From Buddleja alternifolia (lineage: Eukaryota > Streptophyta > Magnoliopsida > Lamiales > Scrophulariaceae): DNA of 64,000 nucleotides. Made by a program: the position numbers and the translations under genes. A model generated the notes under the pieces. That model searched no databases, was not told the DNA's origin, and worked only from the letters and a program-made list of their open reading frames with translations. Where the stretch lies: the NCBI GenBank assembly GCA_019426215.1, contig CM033391.1, positions 16,604,708 to 16,668,707 on the forward strand. Direction: 5' to 3'. This document shows positions 13,325-22,971 of this stretch, piece by piece. Positions within the stretch are counted from its first letter, which is position 1; each line of letters starts with the position of its first letter.

Positions 13325-13614
13325 ATGGTGTGATGGTGGGGTGGTCGGTCAAGCCCACTTTCCATCCCTTTATTTATTATTTTTTATTTTTTTTAGAGTG
13401 AAATGAAAGTGGAATTTACTAATTATTGGTGTATTTGAGCAATTTACTAATTCAACTTTTCTCCTAGTGTCTAGTTAAATTTTGGTTCTATTCCTTTAAT
13501 CTACATAAGATGTATAATATAATATCCCTCTTGAACATATGTTTAAGATCCTAGGTCATGTCCTAATGCTTTAGATAGTAACTAGTTGACTAAAAAAAAA
13601 ACTCGGGCATCACA
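10692..13614 (-). repeat. 5' LTR of the chromovirus (2923 bp)
   Basis: Same ends as the left LTR and about 98 percent identical over the first 200 bases by eye. It contains about 815 bp (roughly 11414-12231) that the left LTR lacks. The junction has short similar sequences (GATTTA / GAAATTA before TATC), so a deletion in the left LTR is more likely than an insertion here. (TA)n tracts occur at about 13165 and 13286. Confidence 0.88.
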
Positions 13615-14530
13615 CATATTATTACAATATCGTTAAAGTTACAGTCTTATGTTAAAAACAAAATTACTTTGAAGAATAATATTGATAAGACATAGATTGA
13701 AGTAATGTTATAAGTAAATAAACTAAAGGTAAATAGATCAAGTTGTGGCATGTGGTGTAGTGGTGGAAATGTTAAATTTTAGCTCAAAGCTCAAAGGTTC
13801 AAACCTCCCAAGTAGCAAAAATTTTAAACTTTGTCCAATTGCCCCCCTTGCCATTAATTCATTGTCCACTTGGCGACCACGTCATCAATTTTTCCTCCAT
13901 TTTGGAAAATCGCCAATTTTGACATTTTTCAGCGGCCATGTCAGCAATTTTCGGCGCCACATCAGCAATTTTCGGCAATATGTACTGAAATTGCCAACTT
14001 TTTAACCATTAATGTACCCAAATCGCTACCTCCCCTCCCCCCATATTAGTGTGCCAAAAAAACGTGCAGGCCACATTAGTGGCCTGCATTTTTGGTACAC
14101 TAATGTGCCTAAGCATTTTTTTGGCACACTCTTATGGGGGGTTGCAATTTCGGTACATCACTGGTAAGGCAATTTCAGTATAATTTATGCCAGAAAATTC
14201 AAATTTCGCCGAAAATTCTCACGCGACGCGCAAGTGACATCAAAATTTGGGATTTGTCTAATTTAGAGGGTAAAGTGATGACGTGTCATCCAACTAGACA
14301 ACATCTTGGTGACATGGTGGACAATTAGACAAAGTTTAAAATTTTGCTGTTATGGAGGTTTGCACCCATGACCTAAGAGCTAAATATCAACACTTCTACC
14401 AATCTACCACATACCACAACTTGTTCTTATTAGCTTCAGTTTTAATTACTTATAAGTGTATTCCAATCTTCAACTTATCAAATATTCTTCTAAGAAATAA
14501 ATTTGTTAACATAAGTGTAACAATATTATA
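13615..14530. repeat. Inverted repeat of tRNA-headed units (SINE-like or foldback)
   Basis: The left arm runs to about 14030. It contains GTTGTGGCATGTGGTGTAGTGG (13742-13763), resembling a Pol III box A, and GGTTCAAACCTCC (13796-13808), resembling box B. The right arm (about 14110-14530) is its inverse, including reverse-strand GGTCATGGGTGCAAACCTCC and TGTGGTATGTGGTAGATTGG. The centre holds CACATTAGTGGCCTGCA and GCCAAAAAAACGTGCA in both orientations. Between box and centre are repeated CCACATCAGCAATTTTCGGC modules. No protein is supported. The exact element class is uncertain. Confidence 0.62.
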
Positions 14531-15300
14531 ATAAAATATATTAAAAATCTATCTGAAAAAATAAAATATATTAAAAAAATTTATTAGAAAAAAATAAATA
14601 TACTAAAAAAATTTATCAAAAAAAAATCAAAAAATTTATTAGAATATTAAAAATTTATTAGAAAGAAAAATATAAAGAAATTATCAAAAAAATAAAATAT
14701 ATTAAAAAATTTATTTAAAAAATAAAATATATTAAAAATAAAAATACATATAAACATTCAAAAACAAACGTATGTAAGTATTAATGAGTTTCAAAAGAAA
14801 TATTTTATAAACATATTAATGATTATTAGATATTAATATGCTTTAGTTCAAAAATTGTTATATAGATGAATCTTCCAAATAAATTTATCAGTATTACTTT
14901 TCTAGAAAAAATTATATCAAAGATAAATTTTTTAATTAGATATAAGCATATTTTATGATATAATTTTTCTATAAATAAAACAAACGTTTATCTCTACTTA
15001 TATTTTTTTTTATATATCTACACTTATTTAAAATATTAAATATATATTAAATAGTTATAACCACATAAAAATGTAAACAAATATATAACATCGTATATAT
15101 TATAATTGAAATAATTGTATATTTTTATGATAAATGTTAGATAAAATTATTATATACTCGAAATATATTAATATTTTCGTAAGTACTTGAAGTATTAATT
15201 ATTGATTTTAGTATATATATATTGATAATATTTATATAAAATATTAGTTATAGATATTTGTCATATAAAATATCGATAATTATATATTACAAAGGCATCT
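14531..15300 (-). repeat. Outer part of the right arm, very AT-rich
   Basis: The reverse complement of this stretch matches parts of 4440-4815 (see the left arm). Between 14530 and 14740 AAAATATATTAAAAA-type units repeat. No gene is seen. Confidence 0.5.
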
Positions 15301-16670
15301 ACTAATGTAATGTTATAAGTAACTAAAGTAGAGCATATTAAAACAAGTTGAGCATATGTTGTAGTGGTGGAAGTAGGGATGTTCACGGGTTGACTAAACC
15401 TCCCGAACCGACCGCAAAAACCAAAATCTCGGTCCTAACCAAAAATTTCAATTCGATTTTGATTATTTTATTGCAAAAATCGATTTTCAGGTTAGGTTAA
15501 CTGAACCTAAAAACTATTTTTTAAAATTATTATAGAATATATTATTGTATAAGTTTTAATGTTTTTTTATTTGATGAAAAAAATGTGTATTTTTCATATG
15601 CGATAACACTCTGCTCAAACACCCCTACAGCACGGCCAAATAGAGGGGGGGGGGGGGGGGGGGGGAAAGCCATCGTCTCAGACTTCTGTAAAATTTGATC
15701 CAACCCACTTCTCTTCTACATCTTCGTTGCGAGCAGCCCAGTAAGTAACTCCTCCGCCGGACGCCAATCACCACAAAGACGCAGCCAAGTTTAATTTTCT
15801 TCGCCTAAGATAATATTCCTTTGTCTCCGGGAGTATTAGTTTGTATGCTTTTTATTGATTTTGTGATGTGGGTTTTACTGATTTCAATGTTTTTGGAGTG
15901 TTTTAGAGCTGTGAGAAAAAAGAGCAGAATTTAACCAAAATCAAACCGAGCCTAACTGAAAAGGTTTGGTTTTTTAACCAACCTAACCGAACTTTATTGG
16001 TTCGATTTTCGATCCGAAATTTTGGCTCGGTTCGGTCCAAAAACCGATCGATGAACACCCTTACGTGGAAGTGCTTATTTCTATCTTAAAGGTCATGGGC
16101 TGAAACCTCCCTAGAAGTAAAAGTTTTCAACTTTGTCCACTTGGCCGTGATGCCACCAATTCATTGCCCACTTGGCTGCCACATCATTTATTTCCTTCCA
16201 ATTCTGAAAAATCCGCAATTTTGACTTTTCCCTACTGCCACATCAGTAATTTTCGACATTTTTGGCGGCCACGTCAGCAATTTCTGGTGAAATGTAGTGA
16301 AATTGCCAATTTTTTTACCAACGAGGTATCTAAAGTGCTATCCCCATATTAGTGTACTAAAAAAACGTGCATGCCACATTAATGTATAAAAATTGTAATT
16401 TTTCTTGACTTATGCTCTTGCATCGAGTACAACAATCATAACATGCACCTCTAACCTTGTGATCCTAAATGTAGTTTAATGTCATAGCTTAGAAAAATCC
16501 CAAATTTTGATGTTACGTATGCCTCATTTGAGAATTTTTGGCAAAATTTGAATTTTCTGGCATAAATTATACTGAAATTGCCAATTTTTTTACCAGTGGT
16601 GTACCCAAATTTCTACCCCCCATAATAGTGTACCAAAAAAATGCGCAGGCACATTAGTGTACCAAAAATG
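15301..16670 (+). repeat. Third copy of the tRNA-headed unit, split by a MITE
   Basis: TACTAATGTAATGTTATAAG and AACAAGTTGAGCATATGTTG followed by TAGTGGTGG correspond to 13690-13765. After the inserted MITE the unit resumes with AAAGGTCATGGGCTGAAACC and the same CCACATCAGTAATTTTCGAC modules. Past 16380 it contains parts of both the direct and inverse form (16500-16670), so the copy is rearranged. Confidence 0.6.
15374..16063. mobile_element. Non-autonomous hAT-type MITE, 690 bp
   Basis: It begins TAGGGATGTTCACGGG and ends GATGAACACCCTTA, an imperfect inverted terminal repeat. It is flanked by GTGGAAG(T) on both sides (15367-15374 and 16065-16072), which fits the 8-bp duplication made by hAT transposases. 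It carries inverted stretches with GGTTCGGTT/AACCGAAC-like sequence near its ends and a G homopolymer of about 20 bases (15646-15665). No coding capacity. Confidence 0.75.
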
Positions 16671-16980
16671 CAGTTTTCGAGCATGATTCCCAAACATGTG
16701 AAATTCAATGAAATTTATCTAATGAACGCAATACAAGAGATTGTAAAGGCAAAGAGTTCAATTAAAGAAAAATTACTTCATAAATAATAAAATTGCTCGT
16801 AGGTTTGATATGAGGATGGCATGCTCGCACCTAATAGTTGGTTGGTTAGTTAGTACTCAATCAAAGATGGATGATATTTGGGAGGTCCTGAGCCCTAAAA
16901 TGATCACCACCATCTTATGTATATGTGATAGTGGACCCCCCTTATATGTGTATGGATATATGTATGGTGGAGATCGTCTA
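16671..16980. other. Intergenic DNA, no gene seen
   Basis: It contains the 26-base block GATGGATGATATTTGGGAGG... (16864-16889), which reappears inverted beyond the next element at about 19460-19485. Nothing else is recognised. Confidence 0.5.
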
Positions 16981-17583
16981 TGATGGGTTTGGTGGAGTCG
17001 GATCAAAATAGGGTGAAGAAGAGGAGCCAAAATAGAGCCAAGAAGGGTCGGGGTTGACCAGGATCGTTCAAAGGAAGAAGGAACAAGTTTCGGGGATTTC
17101 TGGTGATCCGAACGGCGCCTTGGCACAGACCGACGCACGCAGGAAGCCAGCGCAATTCTCACTACACACGGTGCCTAGGTGCCATTTTGGCAGCTCCCAG
17201 GCACCGGTAATAGTGGCGCCCAGAGCCCGCCGCTGGGAACAGTTGTAGACGCGATTTTTTCTTATTTTGGCATGTCTTGAGTCCTACTTTGATTGAAATT
17301 GTTTCCTATTGTGTTAAGAATAATTCCTTAGTTGTTTAGGATTATTTTCCTAATTTGTTAGGATTTTAGACTTCTCCAGCATTATAAATATGAGAACTCC
17401 ACTTGTAATTCATTGATGTACTCTGATTCATTTTGAAAGAAATAAAGATATAGTCTAGGTTGGCTCGTGGATGTAGGCAAGTTATGCCGAACCACGTTAC
17501 TCGTGTTTTTCATCTTCATGATTAGGCTTGAATTTATTATTTTGTTGATTATTCTTCATGCTTTGGTTCTACCATTCCTAACA
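16981..17583 (+). repeat. 5' LTR of the LARD element
   Basis: It contains the GC-rich block (17110-17230, GGCGCC/CCTAGG variants) followed by TATAAATATGAG (17382-17393) and the GTGGATGTAGGC...GCCGAACCACG motif. The minus-strand open frame at 16857-17162 is repeated in the other LTR and is not a gene. Confidence 0.8.
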
Positions 17584-18797
17584 ACTTGTATTAGAGCCAT
17601 ATGTTGTAGATTTAGGAGACGTCTTAAATCTAGATCTATGGTGAAGTGTTTTTGGCTAAATACAGATTTCGTCGTGGGAACGATGGGAGATGGAAGAATA
17701 TTTAAGCTCGATGATTTCGTTGCAGAGAAGCACGAATTAAGGTAGTGGTGAAGCCGGAGAAGATGACGGAGGAGGATGAGATCGGGTAGATCGTCAACCA
17801 AAGAAGAGTAATCCCGTTGAATGTTAACGAGAAAATGTTGAAAAATTATAGTGCCAGCAGATAGGCAGATTCGCAGCAGTAGAGACGGATTTGTGTTGCC
17901 AGATGGGTAGACACGAAGCCAGTGGGAGCAGTTGCGGAGTCGGAGGTAGATCCGTAGAGCCAAAGGTCAGAGAGCAAATCCAAGTTTTCAAGAGGGATGA
18001 ACGAGTTTCTAAAGATCGAGGGGGCAAAGCTATGGTGCCAAGAAAGAAAATCCACAGAGCCAGAGGTCAGAATGATAGAAGCTGTAACCGAGAGGGTAGA
18101 GTAGTGTAGTCGAGAGACCAGAGGGCAGGGTTGTGGAGGCATGACCACGTAGAAAGAAACCATGAAGACAGGAAGCGGCTCTGGGAGGGGTTAACCATGG
18201 AGTCGGAAGTCATGGTGGCAGAATATGAAAATTGGCTAGGTAGATTAGCAGAGTAGCGGGTTTATTAGTAGAGGGATGTGACATAGCTCATGGAGTGGGA
18301 TCTCGAGCAGTTATGTCAGTAGACTGATTTAGCCATTGAAAAACTAAGTAGGCGGATGGATCAGAGATAGCTCATGCAGGGGCAGAGAACAGATATGTAA
18401 GGGATCTGATATTGTCGTTGAAAATGTCCTTGGCAGAAAGATGTCAGTGGACGGGTTGACCAAAACGGTTTGAGTATGACATGTTTAGGTTTTAGAGTAA
18501 CTTATATCCGAGGGTTAATTAGACCGAGATGGATATGCCACGGTATTCAGGAGTTGGCTGATCACCAAAAGAATAGGGTAGTGGCGAGGGTTCAAAAGGA
18601 GGAATGATGTTCACAGAGAGAGTTCGTCAAGTGAGTGACACTAGAGGACGAATGAATTGAAGAGACATGGAGAGGTCTCAGGATTTGATCTCCATTGGGT
18701 TTGGGGATGTGTCGACTAGATGAGATTCACTTAGGATAAGTGAAGAGATGGTTCGAGTTGAGTTCGGGTTATTTTGATCAGTCTCCAATTGGGAGAT
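17584..18797 (+). other. Internal region of the LARD element, non-coding
   Basis: Purine-rich sequence (many GGAG, GCAG, AGAG runs). Short frames exist on both strands (up to 135 codons), but none resembles gag, protease, RT, RNase H or integrase. Nothing else is recognised. Confidence 0.65.
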
Positions 18798-19444
18798 TAA
18801 TGGGTTTGGTGGAGTCGGATCAAAATAGGGTCAAAAGGAGGAGCCAAAATAGAGCCGAGAAGAATCACGAATGACCGGGATCGTTCAAAGGAAGAAGGAG
18901 CAAGTTTTGGGGACTTCGGGTGATCCGAACGGTGCCCTGGCGTAGCCCGACGCACGCCTAGGCGTGCCACGCAGGAAGCCAGTGCAGTTGTCACTACACA
19001 CGGCACCTAGGCGCCAGTCTGGCAGCATCCAGGCGCCAGTAACAGTGGCGGTCAGGTGCGCCTGGTTCGGCGCTTGGGCTCAAGTCCGACGTTGGGAGCG
19101 GTTGTAGATGCGGTTTTTCCTTATTTGACATGTCTTGGGTCCTACTTTGATTGGACTTATTTCCTATTATGTTAGGAATTATTTCCTAGTTGTTTAAGAT
19201 TGTTTTCCAATTTGTTAGGGTTTTAGACTGCTCCATCATTATAAATATGAGAACTCCACTTGTAATTCATTGAGGTACTCTGATTCACTTTGAAAGAAAT
19301 AAAGATGTAGTCTAATTGGCTCGTGGATGTAGGCAAGTTATGCCGAACCACATTAAAATCCTCGTATTTTTCATCTTCATGATTATGCTTGAATTTAATG
19401 TTTTGTTGATTATTCTTCATGCTCTGGTGCTGCCATTCCTAACA
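18798..19444 (+). repeat. 3' LTR of the LARD element
   Basis: Same sequence as 16981-17583 with a somewhat longer GC-rich block (18930-19090) holding GCCTAGGCGTGCC, CACCTAGGCGCC and TCCAGGCGCC. It has TATAAATATGAG (19241-19252) and ends TTCCTAACA. Confidence 0.8.
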
Positions 19445-20166
19445 GTCTGGAACCTCAAGTCTTAGGACCTCCCAAATATCATCCATCAAGGATAGCATAA
19501 AATGCTTGACAACGAAATATTCCACTTTCAATCATAAATGACAATGACCAATCAATCGGGCAACAATTGAAACTGAATGCAAGTATCGTGCAAAATAGTT
19601 TTGATAGCCAAAAAAACTACCGTGGGTAATAAAGCAATTCCAATTCAATGTAATACTACTGTGTAATACTTTCTGTAACACCCACAAATGTGTGATAAAT
19701 ATAAACACAAGTGATTTTTTTGATAGCCAAAAAAACTACCATGGGTAATAAAGCAATTCAAATTCAATGTAATACTACTGTGTAATACTTTCTGTAACAC
19801 CCACAAATGTATGATAAATATAAACACAAGTGATTTTCATATTTATTTCCACAACACAAAATATTTCCTTTCTACATACTAATCATTCGTGTTTACACTT
19901 ATCACACATTCATATAAATTAGGGAAGGTATTACATAGTGTTAAACCAGTGAAAAAGAGGACCATGTGATCATAAAATAAGCTACTTTTACCCCTACGTG
20001 CCACAAGAATGGGGGACAACAACAATATTGAATAACGACAATAAACGTATATATATATATTACATAAGTTGGTATACGCGTCGATCTAGAAATATTTAGA
20101 GGGCCTAAACAGTTAGTGGTGCACCTCATTAAGGGAAAATTTGGCAGCAGTTTACTGGATTTGTAA
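19445..20166. other. 3' flank of the PRISE gene with a 119-bp tandem duplication
   Basis: TTGATAGCCAAAAAAACTAC starts at 19601 and again at 19720. The two copies (19601-19719 and 19720-19838) differ at only a few bases, so the duplication is recent. The rest shows no gene. It lies downstream of the minus-strand PRISE gene and could hold its polyadenylation region. Confidence 0.75.
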
Positions 20167-21300
20167 TTAAGGAATAAATCTCTCAGCTTTCATGACATCA
20201 ATCCAATAGAATATTGAATCCAGAGCGTTGTACCTTGTTTTGAATCCCATTCTATCAGCTTTTGTTCGAGTACCCAACATCTTAATAGGGCATCTGAACA
20301 AAACATCAAGAAAATCCCAGTTAGCCAAATCCTCCATTTTCGTCTCCTGAAGCCCTTCTTTCATTACTATTTCCTTCCAAACACCTCCTTTATCCGCCAT
20401 TGCTGATGAAAACGTGAAATCCACACAGAACATACTGCTTTCACTCACATTTACCCCAAACTTATAACTGATAGCCCTCCATATTTCTTTCCACACGTAA
20501 TTTTCACCGTTTATAGCGTTGAACGCTTCTCCTTGGCCTTGGACTTGGCTTACAGTATTAGTAGCAGCCCAAATGTGTTGTTCAGCGACAAGGCGAGCAT
20601 CCGATAGGTCGATGAACGTTTCTTCCCAGCATTGCTCTGTGCCCCCGAACACAAAGGGGAGATTCATATACTTACAAATAGTTCCGTAAACGCATAAGCT
20701 ACCAATGAAGTTGTACAATGTTCTATCAGAACAACCCGTTATCAATCCAGGACGATGAATCGACCACGACACCTTAGAAGATGACAATCTCTCTTGCAAC
20801 AAGTCTTCAAGGCCATAATAAAAGTTGAAGTTATTTCCTTTAGTCACCCTCGGGGAATGCTCGTCGTAGTAGCCCAATTGTCCAATTTGCCCTTGGCCTT
20901 GCAATGAGACATAGTGCTTAGTCCCGGTTTGGAGAGAAACATGCTTTAGTGACTTGGACGTGGGAAGGAGGGCATTTAGGACATTTGACATCATCGTCTT
21001 ATTCTGTTGGAAGCACTCTTCTGTATCGAGAGGGAATTGATTGGCCCACGTCACCCAGAATATGTGGGTTGTCTCCTCTAACACTGAAGAAAGCTTTTGC
21101 TTTGTTTCCAAAGGGTTGAGAAGGTCACACGATATGAAATGGATACCCGAAATGCTCGTCAGGTCGGGTCGACGAGCAATGCCGTAAACCTTCTTCCATT
21201 TACATGTTGACACTAGTTTTCTTGCAAGCTCCTTTCCGACCAACCCACTCACGCCAAAGACGACTCCTACAAAGCTATTTTTAGTATCACTCACATCCAT
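20167..21300 (-). CDS. PRISE-family reductase (progesterone 5-beta-reductase / iridoid synthase-like)
   Basis: The 377-residue protein belongs to the atypical short-chain dehydrogenases that reduce the C=C bond of enones (progesterone, 8-oxogeranial and related) with NADPH. Family motifs appear in order: GVSGLVG at 16-22 (dinucleotide binding), VYGIARR at 38-44 (NADPH preference), SCDLL at 57-61, THIFWVTW at 78-85, LQTGTKHY at 123-130 with the catalytic Lys at 128, NFYYGLED at 159-166 with the catalytic Tyr, and WSIHRPG at 179-185. Length matches the family (about 375-390). There is no signal peptide, so it is probably cytosolic. The frame is complete without an intron; the ATG is taken because the Rossmann motif starts 15 residues later, as in relatives. 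It is the only intact host gene here. Sequence alone does not tell a 5-beta-reductase from an iridoid synthase. Confidence 0.92.
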   Translation of the reverse strand: MDVSDTKNSFVGVVFGVSGLVGKELARKLVSTCKWKKVYGIARRPDLTSISGIHFISCDLLNPLETKQKLSSVLEETTHIFWVTWANQFPLDTEECFQQNKTMMSNVLNALLPTSKSLKHVSLQTGTKHYVSLQGQGQIGQLGYYDEHSPRVTKGNNFNFYYGLEDLLQERLSSSKVSWSIHRPGLITGCSDRTLYNFIGSLCVYGTICKYMNLPFVFGGTEQCWEETFIDLSDARLVAEQHIWAATNTVSQVQGQGEAFNAINGENYVWKEIWRAISYKFGVNVSESSMFCVDFTFSSAMADKGGVWKEIVMKEGLQETKMEDLANWDFLDVLFRCPIKMLGTRTKADRMGFKTRYNALDSIFYWIDVMKAERFIP

Positions 21301-21462
21301 ATTTTGGTTTTTTAGGTTCTCTGCATTTACCTAAATAAACTCTGACCCGTTGGAATTTATTTAACCAAATGTTCAGAAATCAATCTCTCCTTATTTATTG
21401 TCGTGAATTTTAGCTTTCTCTTTAAGCATTCATGAATATCTAGAAGGTTTTGACTCGAGACA

Positions 21463-21471
21463 TTTATATAG
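21463..21471 (-). promoter_or_regulatory. Candidate TATA box of the PRISE gene
   Basis: The minus strand reads CTATATAAATG about 165 bases before the start codon. The spacing allows a leader of about 130 bases. Found by inspection only. Confidence 0.4.
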
Positions 21472-22423
21472 TAAATAAATCAAGTTGGCGACTGATAGGC
21501 AACTACTTGCGGCGAGAAAGCATTGTTGAGTGGTTCCTAGGCCGGCATATTATGGCAACAGCCGTCACCTTGTTGGCATTTCAGTTACAAGGAATTCTAC
21601 CACATTTTTTTTAATTTCAATTAGACTCTAGTTGGTCATGCTAAGGCATCACTATCTCTCTTTATATATAAATATTATATTTTAATTGGTTTTTGATATG
21701 GCACATGATGAGGCCAGCCAGACAATCATGTTGGGCTGATTAAAAAATCCGTAACTTGGGGAATTTTTTTCAAATTAAGTTTTAAATTTGACAGCACTCC
21801 CTTCTTAGAGTTCATAGGCATGAAAGTTGATAATCCTTATATGATGCGGGTAAAATTTGTTATTAGTGTAATGTCACGTGGTTCGTAACATGGGAAAGGA
21901 ATCTGACCCAACACATGACAAACTAGGTTGGAGGTTGTATTAGGTATAGACAACACTCGCTATTATGCAAGTTGCCTACGTATACAATTTGATGGGATCA
22001 AGTCAGTTCATAGTTCAATAGTGGAATCACTCTTCAAAGTTGCCAGTGGATTCTTTGTGTGGAGAGTAGATCATGATTGTCATCAGTTCCTTTGGGGTAT
22101 ATATAAGGCTGATGGTGGGCTATGGGCCAGGACTTGACCATTGGCCCACTTGCCTAATTATTAAACCAAAAACCTGGTTATTTTATATTAAAATAGTTTT
22201 TCTTCTTTTATAGCCTTTTAAACATAACAGGCCATATTCACAATGGGCCGCCAGCCCTATGGGCTTGATTATCATGATAACCGAGGACTAGATCCACGGG
22301 TAGGGCCCCGGCCTGAGCCGGGGGTAGATTAATTATCATAATGCTCCTAGACATTTTTGGTGCACATCATAATGCCCCCACTCCCGTGTTTACCTCCTCC
22401 ATCTTCTGTTTACCTAATGGGAT
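21472..22423. other. Upstream flank of the PRISE gene, no gene seen
   Basis: Low-complexity AT stretches are followed by a single-copy-looking segment. An open frame of 69 codons at 21928-22137 has no recognisable product. A G/C-rich inverted sequence GGCCCCGGCCTGAGCCGGGG lies at about 22304-22323. TTGCCTACGTATACAATTTG at 21972 resembles fragments common in plant retroelement leaders, but I cannot place it. Confidence 0.4.
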
Positions 22424-22971
22424 TGTTAGGTATATGCCCTAGAAGCCAATGAGGACAAATAGATTGTATAGGGTATTCAATTATGTTGTACAAACTGATA
22501 ATTAATAAAGACAATTATTATTTTGTTCATGTAAAACTTTGTGGCATCAAATAAGTATTGAACAAACAGTCCTTGTGTATCGAGGTTGACTCTTCACCCT
22601 TTATGGAATAAAGATGTGGCACGGGGAGATTCTTATTCTTGATCACACAAAAGGGGTTCGCAAGTCAATGAATCTAAATTGGGCATTAAGAGTCTTTAAG
22701 ATTCGACTTGTGTAACACATGCTCTGACAAGGAGTGCCAGTTGAGCACTATGAGATAGTGAGACATGTGTCATAGATGGAATTGATAGATTCGAACACGG
22801 CTCGCAGTAATCCGATCACATGGGTATTTACTCGGTGTTTGTTAATGATTGGATTACTGACCATAATAGTATGCGTGGGCCTTAGACCTAAGGGTTCATG
22901 ATCAATGTGCTTATGCTATTGAATTTGTTATTAGAGTACTTAGGCCCAATTCACCCTTTGGTGGGGCTAAC
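22424..22971 (+). mobile_element. Truncated Copia-type LTR
   Basis: It starts TGTTAGGTATATGCCCTAGA, a common start of plant Copia LTRs. It continues with motifs similar to the neighbouring Copia LTR (GGGTTCGCAAGTC, CACATGGGTATTCACT-like, TTAGAGTA, CACCCTTTGGTGGG). It is cut at 22971 where the next element begins. The remainder is not found beyond 29199, probably because the Athila element also interrupts it. Confidence 0.6.

Larger units (their letters stand above)
4816..13614 (-). mobile_element. Chromovirus-type Ty3/Gypsy retrotransposon, defective
   Basis: Two long repeats (4816-6938 and 10692-13614) flank a minus-strand pol. The ends are TG...CA. The 5-bp target duplication CATAT is perfect (4811-4815 and 13615-13619). 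A tRNA-iMet type primer site lies beside the right LTR and a purine tract beside the left one, so the right LTR is the 5' LTR. Integrase is followed by a chromodomain-like tail, which places it among chromoviruses; long LTRs with an iMet primer suggest the Tekay/Del lineage (inference). gag is missing and pol is full of stops. It is inserted into the left arm of the inverted repeat that spans 4440-15000. Confidence 0.9.
16981..19444 (+). mobile_element. Non-autonomous LTR element (LARD/TRIM type), 2464 bp
   Basis: Two LTRs (16981-17583 and 18798-19444) flank 1214 bp without any retrotransposon protein. The LTRs end CCTAACA. A degenerate primer site TTGTATTAGAGCC (17586-17598, compare TGGTATCAGAGCC) follows the left LTR and a purine-rich GGGAGAT precedes the right one. 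The flanking pentamers are GTCTA (16976-16980) and GTCTG (19445-19449), a target duplication with one change. It must depend on proteins from another element, probably Copia to judge from the primer site (inference). Confidence 0.78.

Noticed and set aside
13742..13820. tRNA gene
   Set aside because: Box A- and box B-like sequences are present but no cloverleaf with acceptor stem and anticodon arm can be formed; treated as a tRNA-derived repeat head.
16857..17162. Arg/Ser/Pro-rich frame repeated at 18797-19006
   Set aside because: Located in the LARD LTRs over the GC-rich palindromes; a composition effect.
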